From: Methylobacterium currus
GTDB lineage: Bacteria > Pseudomonadota > Alphaproteobacteria > Rhizobiales > Beijerinckiaceae
Assembly (NCBI RefSeq): GCF_003058325.1
Contig: NZ_CP028843.1
Span: 611,501-675,500 of the forward strand
Length of the DNA: 64,000 nucleotides
Reading direction: 5' to 3'
The notes under the pieces are model-generated. The model ran no database searches, was not told where the DNA came from, and worked only from the letters and a program-made list of their open reading frames with translations. This document shows positions 32,926-43,814 of the stretch, piece after piece (positions within the stretch are counted from its first letter, which is position 1; each line of letters starts with the position of its first letter). The position numbers and the translations under genes were made by a program.

Positions 32926-35583
32926 TCATGTCATCGATGCGAGCGATCGCCCGGCGATGTCACTGACGTCGGGGGAGAGGCCCGGCGCCTCGGCCACCCG
33001 CCGCAAGGCGGCCTCCGCCCGCAGGCGGCGCCCGCTCTCGACCATACGCCAAGTATTGAAAGCAGTTAGCAGCCGCGCCGCGACTTGGGGATTTTTTCCG
33101 TCGAGGGCCAGCACCACCTCCGCCGTGAGGTCGTAGCCGGCCCCGTCCGGGCGATGGAACTGCGTCGGGTTGTTGAGGCTGAAGCTGGCGATCAGCGAGC
33201 GGACCCGGTTCGGGTTGCCCAGCGAGAAGGCCGGATGGCCCATCAGCGAGCGGACCCGGTCGAGCGTCCCGGCCTCCGGGATCATCGCCTGGAGGGCGAA
33301 CCACTTGTCGAGCACCAGGGGCTCGTGGCGATAGGCCTCGCCGAACCGGGCGAGCGCCGCCTCCCGGGCCTCGCCCGGCACCAGGCTCAGGGTCGCGAGC
33401 GCCGCGAGGCGGTCGGTCATGGTCGTGGCGGCGTCGAGCTGGGCGAGCGCCAGCGTCGTGCCGTTGCCCGGATCGGCCGCGGTCACGAGATCGAGAGCGG
33501 CGTTGCGCAGCGCCCGGCGGCCGGCGCTGGCGGCGTCGGGGCTGAAGGGCGCCCCCGGCGCCTCGGCCAGCGCGTCGCGCAAGGCGAGGAGCCGGGGCCC
33601 GAGATCGCGGCCGAGCTGCAGCCGCAGCGTCTGGCGCGCGCGCCAGATCGCGTCGGGATCGACCTCGGATCCCAGGGTCTGCGCCACCTCCTGCTCGCTC
33701 GGCAGCGTGAGGACCAGGGCGGCGAAGGCGGGATCGGCCAGGGCCTCGCCGTCGAGGAAGGTCGCGAGGGCACGGGCCAGGCCTGCGCCCCCCGGCCCGG
33801 CCTCGGGGTCGAGCGGCGCGCCGGCCTTGGCGCGGCCGACCAGCACCTCCAGGGCGAGGCTCTGGGCCGCCTGCCAGCGGTTGAAGGCGTCGCTGTCATG
33901 GGCGAGCAGGGTCAGGCGCTCGTCCCGGGTGAGCGCGTGCTCGACCTTCACCGGGGCCGAGAAGCCGCGGAACAGCGACGGCACCGGCGCCGCCGCGACT
34001 CCCGTGAAGACGAGGCTGTCTTCCGCCCTCTCGAGCACGAACACGCCGTCGCGCACCCGCTCGGACACGGCCTCGACCGCTCCGCCCTCCGGCGCGACGA
34101 GGCCGAGCGCGACCGGGATCACCAGGGGCCGCGGCGCGGCGCTCGCCGCGGCCTCGGTCGCGACCAAAGGCAGGCTCTGGCGGAAGGTGAGGGTGTAGGT
34201 CCGCGCGGCCGGATCGTAGCCGCCCGCCACCGCGACGGTCGGCGTGCCGGCCTGCTCGTACCAGCGGGCGAAGGCGGCGAGATCCTGCCCGCTCTCCGCC
34301 GCGAAGGCGGCGAGGAAATCCTCCACCGTGGCGGCGGTGCCGTCGCAGGTCGAGAAGTAGCGGTCCATGCCGCGCCGGAAGGTCTCGGGGCCGAGCAGGG
34401 TGCGCAGCATCCGGACGATCTCGGCGCCCTTCTCGTAGACCGTCGCGGTGTAGAAGTTGTTGATCTCGCGATAGGCCTGCGGCCGCACCGGGTGGGCGAG
34501 CGGCCCGGCATCCTCCGGGAACTGGCGGGCGCGCAGCGTGCGCACCTCGGCGATGCGGTGGACCGGGCGCGAGCGCTCGTCGGAAGAGAATTCCTGATCG
34601 CGAAAGACCGTCAGGCCTTCCTTGAGGCAGAGCTGGAACCAGTCGCGGCAGGTCACCCGGTTGCCGGACCAGTTGTGGAAATACTCGTGGGCGATGATCG
34701 CCTCGATGTTGGCGTAGTCCGCGTCGGTGGCGGTGTCGGGACTGGCCAGAACGTACTTGTCGTTGAAGATGTTGAGGCCCTTGTTCTCCATCGCGCCCAT
34801 GTTGAAGTCGGAGACCGCGACGACGTTGAAGACGTCGAGGTCGTAGGCGCGGCCGAAGCTGCGCTCGTCCCAGGCCATCGAGCGGGCGACCGCATCGAGG
34901 GCGAAGCCGGCGCGCGCCTCCTTGCCGGGCTCGACATAGACGGCGATCTCGACGTCCCGCCCCTCCATGGTGGTGAAGCGCGAGCCGACCCGGCCGAGTC
35001 GGCCGCCGACGAGGGCGAACAGGTAGGCGGGCTTCGGGTGGGGGTCGTGCCAGACCGCGTAGTGGCGGGTCAGGCCGACCTCGCCCTGCCCGACGGGGTT
35101 GCCGTTGCCGAGCAGCACCGGCGCCTCGTGCCGCTCGGCCTCGATCCGGGTGGTGTAGACCGCCATCACGTCCGGCCGGTCGAGGAAATAGGTGATGCGC
35201 CGGAAGCCGTCCGCCTCGCACTGGGTGCAGTAGACGCCGTTCGAGCGGTAGAGCCCCATCAGCTTGGTGTTGGCGCTCGGGTTCACCTGCGTCTCGATTT
35301 CGAGCACGAACGGGCGCTGGGGCGGCTGGTGCAGGGTGAGCGCCCGGGGCGTCACCGTGATCGCGCCGGGGCCGGTCGGCTGCCCGTCAAGGGCGATGGC
35401 GAGCAGCGTCAGCTCGTCGCCGTCGAGGTGAAGCGGCGCGCCGGGCTCGCCGGCCGGGTTCGGGCGGAGCGCCAGCGTCGCGGTGACCCGGGTCTCGGTC
35501 GGATGCAGCCGCACGTCGAGGTTGACGCGGTCGATCAGGTAGTCGCTCGGGCGGTAATCGGCGAGGCGAACGATCGTCTGCAT
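32926..35583 (-). CDS. pepN: Aminopeptidase N (M1 family zinc metallopeptidase)
   Basis: The 885-residue cytosolic enzyme is close to the usual PepN length of about 870-880. The exopeptidase motif GAMEN lies near 261-265 ('[12 protein letters not shown]'), the zinc site [10 protein letters not shown] near 297-306, and the second zinc Glu in '[15 protein letters not shown]'. The C-terminal DUF3458-type helical domains follow. It removes N-terminal residues from peptides. It is transcribed alone, divergent from gloA. Confidence 0.96.
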   Translation of the reverse strand: MQTIVRLADYRPSDYLIDRVNLDVRLHPTETRVTATLALRPNPAGEPGAPLHLDGDELTLLAIALDGQPTGPGAITVTPRALTLHQPPQRPFVLEIETQVNPSANTKLMGLYRSNGVYCTQCEADGFRRITYFLDRPDVMAVYTTRIEAERHEAPVLLGNGNPVGQGEVGLTRHYAVWHDPHPKPAYLFALVGGRLGRVGSRFTTMEGRDVEIAVYVEPGKEARAGFALDAVARSMAWDERSFGRAYDLDVFNVVAVSDFNMGAMENKGLNIFNDKYVLASPDTATDADYANIEAIIAHEYFHNWSGNRVTCRDWFQLCLKEGLTVFRDQEFSSDERSRPVHRIAEVRTLRARQFPEDAGPLAHPVRPQAYREINNFYTATVYEKGAEIVRMLRTLLGPETFRRGMDRYFSTCDGTAATVEDFLAAFAAESGQDLAAFARWYEQAGTPTVAVAGGYDPAARTYTLTFRQSLPLVATEAAASAAPRPLVIPVALGLVAPEGGAVEAVSERVRDGVFVLERAEDSLVFTGVAAAPVPSLFRGFSAPVKVEHALTRDERLTLLAHDSDAFNRWQAAQSLALEVLVGRAKAGAPLDPEAGPGGAGLARALATFLDGEALADPAFAALVLTLPSEQEVAQTLGSEVDPDAIWRARQTLRLQLGRDLGPRLLALRDALAEAPGAPFSPDAASAGRRALRNAALDLVTAADPGNGTTLALAQLDAATTMTDRLAALATLSLVPGEAREAALARFGEAYRHEPLVLDKWFALQAMIPEAGTLDRVRSLMGHPAFSLGNPNRVRSLIASFSLNNPTQFHRPDGAGYDLTAEVVLALDGKNPQVAARLLTAFNTWRMVESGRRLRAEAALRRVAEAPGLSPDVSDIAGRSLASMT

Positions 35584-35767
35584 CAGGGTTCCTCGGCGGT
35601 CTCACGGGGCGCGACGCAAGGAGAGAGCCTTTGCACCGGCGCCGGCCGCAGCGCAACGCGGGATCCGTCCCGGGTCTTGGCCCTCCCCGCCGGTCGCGGG
35701 GCGCCCTAGCTACGACGCCGGATCCGGCGCCCGGCACGGGCGCCCCGACACGCAAGGATGGAGCGCC

Positions 35768-36208
35768 ATGGAATACCTGCACACGATGGTCCGCGTCGCC
35801 GATCTCGACAAGGCGCTCGACTTCTACTGCAACAAGTTCGGCCTCCAGGAGGTGCGCCGCACCGAGAGCGAGAAGGGCCGCTTCACCCTGGTCTTCCTCG
35901 CCGCCCCGGGCGATGCCGCGCGGGCGAAGGACACCAAGTCGCCGCTGCTCGAACTCACCTACAACTGGGATCCGGAGGAGTATACCGGCGGGCGCAACTT
36001 CGGCCACCTGGCCTATCAGGTCGACGACATCTACGCGACCTGCCAGAAGCTCCAGGATGCCGGCGTGACCATCAACCGCCCGCCGCGGGACGGCCACATG
36101 GCCTTCGTGCGCTCGCCCGACGGCATCTCGATCGAGATCCTCCAGAAGGGCGGCGCGAAGCCGCCGCAGGAGCCCTGGGCCTCGATGCAGAATACCGGCA
36201 GCTGGTAG
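35768..36208 (+). CDS. gloA: Lactoylglutathione lyase (glyoxalase I)
   Basis: This 146-residue enzyme converts the hemithioacetal of methylglyoxal and glutathione to lactoylglutathione. The metal ligands of the VOC fold are in place: His5, Glu62 ('LLELTYNW'), His80 ('[11 protein letters not shown]') and Glu123 ('GISIEIL'). AAGGATGGAG precedes the ATG. It is a single-gene unit with a strong terminator hairpin downstream. Glyoxalase fits an organism with active triose-phosphate flux. Confidence 0.96.
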   Translation: MEYLHTMVRVADLDKALDFYCNKFGLQEVRRTESEKGRFTLVFLAAPGDAARAKDTKSPLLELTYNWDPEEYTGGRNFGHLAYQVDDIYATCQKLQDAGVTINRPPRDGHMAFVRSPDGISIEILQKGGAKPPQEPWASMQNTGSW

Positions 36209-36216
36209 GAACCGGC

Positions 36217-36240
36217 GGGCGGGCCGAACGCGGCCCGCCC
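36217..36240. terminator. Bidirectional terminator hairpin between gloA and the GcrA-like gene
   Basis: A perfect 9-base-pair stem (GGGCGGGCC / GGCCCGCCC) with loop GAACGC lies 9 bases after the gloA stop and 13 bases beyond the convergent stop. Confidence 0.7.
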
Positions 36241-36252
36241 CCTCGCAGATCC

Positions 36253-36423
36253 TTACGCCTCGGCCGCCGGCGTGAGGCCGAGCTCGGCCAGCTTGGCGTG
36301 GATCGCCGTGACCGGGCGCTTGAGCTTCAGGCTCATCACCGAGGCCGAGACGCCCTCGCGCGCCATGGCCTTGAGCTGCTGCACGGTCTCGAGCGTCCAG
36401 CCCGCCTCGATGTTCTCGCTCAT
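36253..36423 (-). CDS. 56-residue GcrA-like helix-turn-helix protein
   Basis: The whole product is one Myb/SANT-like unit: 'GWTLETVQQLKAMAREGVSA' followed by 'SVMSLKLKRPVTAIHAKLAE' and 'LGL'. It parallels the DNA-binding start of the cell-cycle regulator GcrA (W-T-x-E-x-V-x-x-L-K-x-x-x-x-E-G-x-S-A), but lacks GcrA's C-terminal sigma-binding part. GGAGG lies eight bases before the ATG. The homology is a pattern match by eye. It lies head-away from rnpB and may be a small DNA-binding regulator. Confidence 0.7.
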   Translation of the reverse strand: MSENIEAGWTLETVQQLKAMAREGVSASVMSLKLKRPVTAIHAKLAELGLTPAAEA

Positions 36424-36523
36424 CAGGGTTGCCTCCGTTCTCGCGGCCGCGTCGCGGCGGCCTTGAGACCGGCAGGTAGGAAGGCGTCGCGGCGCGGCAA
36501 CCCATCCGGACGGTGCTCCCGCC

Positions 36524-36552
36524 TTGACGTGGGCGCTCCCGCATCGCACATC
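36524..36552 (+). promoter_or_regulatory. rnpB: Probable rnpB promoter
   Basis: TTGACG, a 17-base spacer and CACATC lie eight bases before the inferred 5' end of RNase P RNA. The -35 is good; the -10 is poor. Confidence 0.45.
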
Positions 36553-36560
36553 GGCCCCGT

Positions 36561-36983
<423 letters not shown>

Positions 36984-37448
36984 ATACCCAGCTCAAAAAC
37001 CCCGTCCTAGGGCCGCCGCAGCTGAAATCCAGCGGGCGCGAGGCATCATCGAGGTAGAGCCCGCGCCTGCGGGCAAACAGGTCGGCGCGGCTCCACTTTC
37101 CGGCGACACGCGCGAGCATCACAAGCCTTCGTTAACCTTGCTGGCCTCTGATGGCACAGGGGCGGGTGCTGCCCGCCGCGTGTGCCCTCGCGTTGACGAC
37201 CCCAGAGGCCCATGATACCCCGAGCCACCCCGTCCACGGCGATTCCAGCATCGGCGGCCGCCGCCCGCGAAAGCGGGCGTGATGGTCGCGCGTCGATGTC
37301 GGGCGTGGGCAAAGCGGCGCCCTGGCGCCGATCCCGGCCGGCCTCGGCCCGGCTCGTGCGGACAGCGGAGCACCATGGATCGTCACGTCTCAATGCGCGC
37401 CCGCGGCGCGGGATGGGTCGTCGTCTCGGTCGAGTTGGGGTGCAGGTC
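36984..37448 (+). other. Leader region of the division and cell-wall cluster, no mraZ found
   Basis: The 465 bases between RNase P RNA and rsmH normally may hold mraZ. No frame here resembles MraZ, and short open stretches on the minus strand look non-coding. GTTAACCTTG near 37134 recalls a CtrA half site. The promoter of the cluster should lie in this stretch. Confidence 0.45.
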
Positions 37449-38468
37449 GTGACCGACGCCGCCCCCCACATCCCGGTCCTGCTGGACGAGGTCCTGACCG
37501 CCCTGCGCCTCGGCGCCGGCCCGGCTCGCGTCATCGACGGCACCTTCGGGGCCGGCGGCTACACCAAGGCGATCCTGGCCGCCGATCCGCGAAACCGCGT
37601 CCTCGCCATCGACCGCGACCCCACCGCCATCGCGGCCGGCCAGGCCCTGGTCGAGGCGGAGGCCGGGCGGCTCGTCCTGGTGCAGGGCCGCTTCGGCGAC
37701 CTCGACGCCATCGCGCGCGACCACGGCTTCGCGCAGGCCGACGGCGTCGTTCTCGATATCGGGGTCTCGTCGATGCAGCTCGACCAGGCGGAGCGGGGCT
37801 TCTCGTTCCGCCATGACGGCCCCCTCGACATGCGCATGGAGCGGGCGGGCGAGAGCGCCGCCGACCTCGTCAACGAGGCCTCCGAGGCGGCTTTGGCGGA
37901 CGTCATCTATCATTACGGCGAGGAGCGCCGGGCCCGCGCCGTGGCCCGCGCCCTGATCGAGGCGCGCCGGCGCGGCCGCATCGAGACCACGGCGGCGCTC
38001 GCCGAGATCGTCGCGGGCGTCGTGCGGGCGGAGCCCGGCAGCGGCATCCACCCGGCGACCCGGACCTTCCAGGCCCTGCGCATCGCGGTGAACGACGAGC
38101 TCGGCGAGTTGCAGCGGGCGCTCCACGCCGCCGAGCATACCCTGCGGCCGGGCGGCCGCCTCGCGGTGGTCACCTTCCACTCGCTGGAGGACCGGATCGT
38201 GAAGCAGTTCTTCTCGGCCCGCAGCGGCCGGGCGGTCACCGCCTCGCGCCACCTGCCGATGGCGGCCCAGCCCGCCCCGCGCAGCTTCACCCTCGCCACC
38301 AAGGGCCCGGTCGCGGCCGGCGAGGCCGAGTGCCGGGCCAATCCCCGCGCCCGCTCGGCCAAGCTCCGCGCCGGCGAGCGCACCGACGCGCCCGCGCCGC
38401 CGCCGCTGACGGCGCTCGAGGCCCTCGCCTCCCTGCCCGAGACCCAGACCCGGGGAGGGCGCCGGTGA
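37449..38468 (+). CDS. rsmH: 16S rRNA (cytosine-1402-N4)-methyltransferase
   Basis: The product has 339 residues. The SAM-binding '[16 protein letters not shown]' begins near residue 28, followed by '[10 protein letters not shown]', '[19 protein letters not shown]', '[12 protein letters not shown]' and '[15 protein letters not shown]'. It methylates C1402 in the ribosomal decoding centre. GTG at 37449 was chosen by homology to '[10 protein letters not shown]'; an ATG 36 bases upstream is possible. It starts the division and cell-wall cluster and its stop overlaps ftsL. Confidence 0.95.
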   Translation: MTDAAPHIPVLLDEVLTALRLGAGPARVIDGTFGAGGYTKAILAADPRNRVLAIDRDPTAIAAGQALVEAEAGRLVLVQGRFGDLDAIARDHGFAQADGVVLDIGVSSMQLDQAERGFSFRHDGPLDMRMERAGESAADLVNEASEAALADVIYHYGEERRARAVARALIEARRRGRIETTAALAEIVAGVVRAEPGSGIHPATRTFQALRIAVNDELGELQRALHAAEHTLRPGGRLAVVTFHSLEDRIVKQFFSARSGRAVTASRHLPMAAQPAPRSFTLATKGPVAAGEAECRANPRARSAKLRAGERTDAPAPPPLTALEALASLPETQTRGGRR

Positions 38469-38914
38469 TCCGCCTCCTGCACCTCGCGGCGATCGCCGGG
38501 CTGATCGCCTCGGCCATCTACGCCTACTCGATCAAGTACGACACGCTCTACCAGGCCGAGCAGGTCGCCAAGCTGAAGACCCGCCTGCGCAAGGAGCGCG
38601 ACGCGATCGCGGTCCTGCGGGCCGAATGGCAATTGCTCACCCGGCCCGACCGGCTGCAGGGCGCCGTCGACAAGTACCTGCAGCTCGAGCCGATCGGCAC
38701 CGCCCATCTCGGGCGCCTCGCCGACCTGCCGGCCAAGGCCGATCGCGGCGACGAGATCGCCCGCAAGCTCGAGGCCCTCGGCCTCGGCGCCACGGCGACG
38801 CCCGCCGCCAAGGAGCGCGCGCCCTCCACCACCGCCGCCCGCAGCGAGGAGCCCCGCACCACCGGCTCCACGTCCACCCCCACCCGCACCGTCACCCCGA
38901 CGGCCAAGAGGTAG
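38465..38914 (+). CDS. ftsL: Cell division protein FtsL-like
   Basis: The product has 149 residues. A short cytoplasmic start is followed by one hydrophobic helix (5-21), a periplasmic coiled coil ('[19 protein letters not shown]') and a disordered Thr/Pro/Ala tail. Sequence is poorly conserved in this family, so the call rests on size, topology and position between rsmH and ftsI. The GTG overlaps the rsmH stop. It would act in the FtsQLB divisome complex. Confidence 0.88.
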   Translation: MIRLLHLAAIAGLIASAIYAYSIKYDTLYQAEQVAKLKTRLRKERDAIAVLRAEWQLLTRPDRLQGAVDKYLQLEPIGTAHLGRLADLPAKADRGDEIARKLEALGLGATATPAAKERAPSTTAARSEEPRTTGSTSTPTRTVTPTAKR

Positions 38915-38919
38915 GCGCC

Positions 38920-40812
38920 GTGACCCAGGACCAGGATTTCCAGGCTCACGATCCCCAGGCTCACGACGCCCCAATCACCGAGGTCGGTGCGGCCGAGGTC
39001 GGTGCCGCCGACATCGATCCGGCGCGGACGCTCGTCGAGGAGCCCGCTCCGCCGGCGGCAGCCCGGCGCAGCCTCGCGGAGATGCTGCGCGGCGGCGTCG
39101 TGGCGATGTTCCGCCTCTCGGTGGAGCGCAGCGCCGCCCGCGTCGGCCTCGTCGGCCTCGTCTTCGGCGCGGTGTTCCTCGCCCTGATGGGCCGGCTCGT
39201 CAGCTTCGCCCTGCTGCCGGACGATCCGGGCACCGCCTCCGCCCGCCGGGCCGAGGCCGGCGGCACCACCCAGGTGCGGCCCGACATCATCGACCGCAAC
39301 GGCGAGATCCTCGCCACCGACATCCGCACCGTCTCGGTCTTCGCCGAGCCGAAGAACATCTACGACAAGGACGAGGCGGTCGAGCTTCTCACCGCGGTCC
39401 TGCCGGAGATCAACGCCCGCGACCTGCGCGAGAAGCTCTCCACCAAGAAGGGCTTCGTCTGGGTCAAGCGCGAGATCACCCCGCGCCAGCAGGCCGAGGT
39501 GCACCGCCTCGGCATCCCGGGCGTCGGCTTCCTGGCCGACCACAAGCGGGTCTATCCGAACGGCACGGCGGCCGCCCACATCCTCGGCGTGACCAACCTC
39601 GACAATGTCGGCATCGCCGGCATCGAGAAGTATATCGACCGCCAGGGCCTGCGCGATCTCAACAGCCTCGGCTTCGTCGAGAAGTCGGCCGACATGGCGC
39701 CGGTCCAGCTCTCGATCGACCTGCGCGCCCAGCACGCGGTGCGCGACGAGCTGGCCTGGGGCATGGAGCATTACCGCGCCAAGGCGGCGGCCGGCCTGAT
39801 CCTCGACGTGACCACCGGCGAGGTGATCGCGCTCGCCTCGCTGCCGGACTTCGATCCCAACGAGCCGAAGGACGCCCTCGATCCCGACCGGATCAACCGG
39901 ATGAATGTCGGCGTCTACGAGATGGGTTCGACCTTCAAGGCGATGACCCTCGCCATGGCGCTCGATTCCGGGAAATTCAACGTCAACTCGACCTTCGACA
40001 CCCGTGGCGGCGTGCTGCATTGGGGTCGGCAGAAGATCCACGAGTACCACGGCACCAACCGGGTCATCACGATGCCGGAGGTGTTCACCCACTCCTCCAA
40101 CATCGGCTCGGCCAAGATGGCCCTCGGCATCGGCGTGCCCGGCCACAAGGCCTTCCTCAAGAAGATGGGCCTGCTCGACCGCCTGCGCACCGAATTGCCG
40201 GAGAGCGCCGAGCCGATCATCCCGCCGCGCTGGACCGAGATCAACACCATCACGATCGCGTTCGGCCACGGCCTCGCGGTGGCGCCGCTCCAGGCCTCCG
40301 CCGCGGTGGCGGCGATCGCCAATGGCGGCTTCCTGATGACGCCGACCTTCCTCAAGCGGGGCGAGGCCGAGGCGCGCGAGAAGGCGACGCAGGTGCTCTC
40401 GCCCCAGACCAGCGAGGCGATGCGCTACATCATGCGCCTCAACGCCACCGAGGGCTCGGCCAAGAAGGCGGCGATCCCCTACTACTATGTCGGCGGCAAG
40501 ACCGGCACCGCCGAGAAGGTGATCCGCGGCCGCTACGTCAAGAACCGGCTGTTCACCACGTTCATGGCGGCGGCGCCGATGGACAAGCCGAAATACCTGT
40601 TCGTCACCATCATGGACGAGCCGCAGGCGGTGGCGGCGGAATCCGGCTCCTACGCCACGGCGGCCTGGAATTCCGGCGTCGTCACCGGGCGGGTGATCGC
40701 CCGCGTCGCCCCGATCCTCGGCCTGCCGCCGCAATTCGAGCCGCCGGTGAAGCCGTTCCCGCTGATGGTCAAGCTCGGCGCCTACCACGTCAACCAGCTG
40801 GACGGACGATGA
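38920..40812 (+). CDS. ftsI: Peptidoglycan D,D-transpeptidase FtsI (PBP3)
   Basis: The product has 630 residues. A long cytoplasmic tail (about 80 residues) precedes one membrane helix ('LVGLVFGAVFLALMGRLVSF'). The three penicillin-binding motifs are intact: GSTFK near 335-339, SSN near 391 and KTGT near 526. It crosslinks septal peptidoglycan. GTG at 38920 follows AGAGGTAGG. The tail holds two 15-bp duplications. The stop overlaps murE by four bases. Confidence 0.96.
   Translation: MTQDQDFQAHDPQAHDAPITEVGAAEVGAADIDPARTLVEEPAPPAAARRSLAEMLRGGVVAMFRLSVERSAARVGLVGLVFGAVFLALMGRLVSFALLPDDPGTASARRAEAGGTTQVRPDIIDRNGEILATDIRTVSVFAEPKNIYDKDEAVELLTAVLPEINARDLREKLSTKKGFVWVKREITPRQQAEVHRLGIPGVGFLADHKRVYPNGTAAAHILGVTNLDNVGIAGIEKYIDRQGLRDLNSLGFVEKSADMAPVQLSIDLRAQHAVRDELAWGMEHYRAKAAAGLILDVTTGEVIALASLPDFDPNEPKDALDPDRINRMNVGVYEMGSTFKAMTLAMALDSGKFNVNSTFDTRGGVLHWGRQKIHEYHGTNRVITMPEVFTHSSNIGSAKMALGIGVPGHKAFLKKMGLLDRLRTELPESAEPIIPPRWTEINTITIAFGHGLAVAPLQASAAVAAIANGGFLMTPTFLKRGEAEAREKATQVLSPQTSEAMRYIMRLNATEGSAKKAAIPYYYVGGKTGTAEKVIRGRYVKNRLFTTFMAAAPMDKPKYLFVTIMDEPQAVAAESGSYATAAWNSGVVTGRVIARVAPILGLPPQFEPPVKPFPLMVKLGAYHVNQLDGR
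38941..39009 (+). repeat. Two adjacent 15-bp tandem duplications in the ftsI N-terminal tail
   Basis: CAGGCTCACGATCCC is followed by CAGGCTCACGACGCC (two changes), and GAGGTCGGTGCGGCC by GAGGTCGGTGCCGCC (one change). They encode QAHDP/QAHDA and EVGAA/EVGAA in the cytoplasmic tail ahead of the membrane helix. Confidence 0.88.
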
Positions 40813-42266
40813 GCCTCACCCTCGGCGACCTCTTCCCGGAGGCCGGTCCGGCGGCCGGCCTCCCCGTCACCGGCCTCACCGCCGACAGCCGCAAGGTCGA
40901 GCCCGGCTTCGTGTTCCTGGCCGTGCCCGGCACCGCCGCCGACGGGCGGCTCTTCGCCGCCAAGGCGGCGGCGGCCGGCGCAGTCGCGATGGTCGCGCAA
41001 GGCGAGCGCCCGGCCGACCTGCCGGAATCCGTCGCCTACATCGAAGTCCCCGATGCCCGTGCCGCGCTCGCCGCGGCCGCTTCCCGCCTGCATCCGGGCC
41101 AGCCCGGGACGGTCGTCGCGGTCACCGGCACCAGCGGCAAGAGCTCGGTGGCGGATTTCGTGCGCCAGATCTTCGGCCGCCTCGGCCGCGAGGCGGCGAG
41201 CCTGGGGACCCTCGGCGTCATCACCACGAGCGGGGCCGCCTACGGCTCGCTCACCACGCCCGACCCGATCACCCTGCACGAGACCCTCGACCGGCTCGCC
41301 CGCGACGGCGTCACCGAACTCGCCATGGAGGCCTCCTCGCACGGCATCGAGCAGAGCCGCCTCGATGGCGTGCGCCTCACGGCCGCCGGCTTCACCAATC
41401 TCGGCCACGACCACCTCGACTATCACGGCACGCCGGAGGCCTATCTCCAGGCCAAGCTGCGGCTGTTCACGACCCTGCTGCCGGAGGACGGTACGGCAAT
41501 CGTCAATGCCGACGGTCCGCAGGGCCAGGCGGTGATCGCCGCCGTGCGCGAGCGCGGCCTGCGGCTCGTCACCACCGGCCGGGCCGGCGAGGGGATCCGC
41601 CTCGTCTCCGCCCGCACGGAAGGCTTCGCCCAGCGCCTCGCGATCGCGGTCGGGGATACGACCCACGAAGTCGACCTGCCCCTCGTCGGGGCGTTCCAGG
41701 TCGAGAACGCGCTGCTTGCCGCCGGACTCGTGCTGGCGACCCCGGCCGGGGCCGGGCGCGAGGCCGAGGTGATCGCGGCGCTCGGGCACCTTGCCGGCGT
41801 GCCGGGTCGGCTGGAACGGATCGGCACGGTGCGGGACGCGCTCTGCATCGTCGACTACGCCCACAAGCCCGACGCGCTCGCCAACGTCCTCGATGCGCTG
41901 CGCGCCTTCACCACCGGGCGCCTCGTCTGCGTCGTCGGCTGCGGCGGCGACCGCGACCGGGCCAAGCGGCCGCTGATGGGCCGCATCGCGGCCGAGAAGG
42001 CCGACCGCGTCATCGTCACCGACGACAATCCCCGCAGCGAGGACCCCGCCACGATCCGCGCCGCGATCCTGGCGGCGGCGCCGGGCGCCGAGGAGATCGG
42101 CGACCGGGCGCAAGCGATTCGGGCGGCGGTGCGCGACCTTCGCGCCGGCGACGTGCTGGTTGTAGCCGGCAAAGGTCATGAAACCGGCCAGATCATCGGC
42201 GACCGGACGTTGCCCTTCTCCGACCGCGACGCGGTCCTGAGCGCGATCGAGGAGTCCCGCGCATGA
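40809..42266 (+). CDS. murE: UDP-N-acetylmuramoyl-L-alanyl-D-glutamate--meso-diaminopimelate ligase
   Basis: The product has 485 residues. The ATP loop reads 'VTGTSGKSS' (105-113), the carbamylated-Lys region and 'TTPDPITLHE' are present, and 'DNPRSEDP' near 405 is the mark of meso-diaminopimelate specificity. It adds the third residue of the stem peptide. The ATG overlaps the ftsI stop and its own stop overlaps murF, so translation is coupled along the cluster. The P-loop has SS where TS or TT is more common. Confidence 0.97.
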   Translation: MSLTLGDLFPEAGPAAGLPVTGLTADSRKVEPGFVFLAVPGTAADGRLFAAKAAAAGAVAMVAQGERPADLPESVAYIEVPDARAALAAAASRLHPGQPGTVVAVTGTSGKSSVADFVRQIFGRLGREAASLGTLGVITTSGAAYGSLTTPDPITLHETLDRLARDGVTELAMEASSHGIEQSRLDGVRLTAAGFTNLGHDHLDYHGTPEAYLQAKLRLFTTLLPEDGTAIVNADGPQGQAVIAAVRERGLRLVTTGRAGEGIRLVSARTEGFAQRLAIAVGDTTHEVDLPLVGAFQVENALLAAGLVLATPAGAGREAEVIAALGHLAGVPGRLERIGTVRDALCIVDYAHKPDALANVLDALRAFTTGRLVCVVGCGGDRDRAKRPLMGRIAAEKADRVIVTDDNPRSEDPATIRAAILAAAPGAEEIGDRAQAIRAAVRDLRAGDVLVVAGKGHETGQIIGDRTLPFSDRDAVLSAIEESRA

Positions 42267-43735
42267 CCGAGCCACTCTGGACCCTGATCGACGCCGCCGC
42301 CGCCATGGGCGGCCGCGTCGTCGCGGATGCTGACGCGCCGCAAAACCTGTCCGGAATCTCGATCGACACCCGCACCCTGAAGGTCGGGGACCTGTTCTTC
42401 GCCATCCGCGGCGAGGCCCGCGACGGCCACGACTTCGTGCGCGACGCGCTCGCCCGCGGCGCCGGCGCCGCGGTGGTGGCCGAGGAGCGGGCCGCCGACC
42501 TCGCCGAGGCCGGGCCGCTGATCGCCGTCCCCTCCCGTGACGAGGCAAGCGACGGGGATGCCGTGCTCGCCGCCATGCGCGGCCTCGCCGTGGCGTCGCG
42601 GGCGCGGACCGCGGCGCGGGTCCTCGCCGTCACCGGCTCGGTCGGCAAGACCGGCACCAAGGAGGCCCTGCGCCACGTGCTCGCGGCGCAAGGCGCCACC
42701 CATGCCTCGGTCGCCTCCTACAACAACCATTGGGGCGTGCCCCTTACGTTAAGCCGGATGCCGGCCTCGAGCGAGTTCGGGGTATTCGAGATCGGCATGA
42801 ACCATGCCGGCGAGATCGCTCCCCTGACCCGCCTGGTGCGGCCCGAGATCGCGATCGTCACCACGGTCGAGCCGGTCCATATCGAGCATTTCCGCTCGCT
42901 GTCGGGCATCGCCGACGCCAAGGGCGAGATCTTCTCCGGCCTGGAGCCCGGCGGCGTCGCGATCATCAACCGCGACAACCCGAATTTCGAGCGCCTGAAG
43001 GCCCATGCGCTCGCCTCCCGCGCCGGCCGGGTGGTGAGCTTCGGCGAGCACCGCGAGGCCGATGTCCGCGCCGAGCGCATCGTGATGCGGCCCGACCTGT
43101 CGATCGTCGACGTGCGGGCGATGGGAGTGACCGTCACCTACCAGCTCGGCACGCCGGGCCGGCACACGGCGCTGAACTCGCTCGCCGTCATCGCCGCCGT
43201 GCAGGCGCTCGGCGCCGACTTGGCGCTCGCGGCCCTGTCGCTGGCGCAGCTGCGCCCGCCGGCCGGGCGCGGCGCCCGCCACCTCCTGCAGGTCGGCGAC
43301 GGCGAGGCGCTTCTCGTCGACGAGAGCTACAACGCCAACCCGGCCTCGGTGCGGGCGGCGCTCAGCACGCTCGCCGGGGTCGAGTCCGCCGGCCGCCGCA
43401 TCGCGGTCCTCGGCGACATGATGGAACTCGGGACCGAGGCGCCCCGCCTGCACCGCGAGCTGGCCCAGGCGGTCGAGGAGCACGGCATCGACCTCGTCTT
43501 CACCGCCGGCCCGCTGATGCAGGAGCTGTTCGAGGCGCTGCCGACCGCCCGCCGCGCCGGCGCCCGCGCCAGCTCGGCCGAGCTCGTCGATCCGGTGGTC
43601 GCGGCCCTGCGGCCCGGCGACGCCGTGATGGTCAAGGGCTCGAACAGCACCCGCATGGGCCGGATCGTCGAGGCGCTCAAGGCCCGCTACGGCGGGGCTG
43701 CGGACCAGGACCTCGCCGTCGGCCGGTCCGGCTGA
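42263..43735 (+). CDS. murF: UDP-MurNAc-tripeptide--D-alanyl-D-alanine ligase
   Basis: The product has 490 residues. The ATP loop '[15 protein letters not shown]' begins near 121, followed by '[15 protein letters not shown]' and '[12 protein letters not shown]'; the C-terminal domain has '[17 protein letters not shown]' and 'VLGDMMELG'. It adds D-Ala-D-Ala to complete the stem pentapeptide. The start overlaps murE. A 79-base gap separates it from mraY. Confidence 0.97.
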   Translation: MTEPLWTLIDAAAAMGGRVVADADAPQNLSGISIDTRTLKVGDLFFAIRGEARDGHDFVRDALARGAGAAVVAEERAADLAEAGPLIAVPSRDEASDGDAVLAAMRGLAVASRARTAARVLAVTGSVGKTGTKEALRHVLAAQGATHASVASYNNHWGVPLTLSRMPASSEFGVFEIGMNHAGEIAPLTRLVRPEIAIVTTVEPVHIEHFRSLSGIADAKGEIFSGLEPGGVAIINRDNPNFERLKAHALASRAGRVVSFGEHREADVRAERIVMRPDLSIVDVRAMGVTVTYQLGTPGRHTALNSLAVIAAVQALGADLALAALSLAQLRPPAGRGARHLLQVGDGEALLVDESYNANPASVRAALSTLAGVESAGRRIAVLGDMMELGTEAPRLHRELAQAVEEHGIDLVFTAGPLMQELFEALPTARRAGARASSAELVDPVVAALRPGDAVMVKGSNSTRMGRIVEALKARYGGAADQDLAVGRSG

Positions 43736-43814
43736 GCCAACCTTCAGGAATCTGTCGCAGCGTTGCGGGCATAAGCCCGACGTTGCCGCTCGCCTACGAT
43801 CGGATGCCTTCGGG

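Noticed and set aside
30498..35709. Long plus-strand frames opposite the PleC-like kinase and pepN
   Set aside because: Both lie fully over well-supported minus-strand genes and show no family resemblance.
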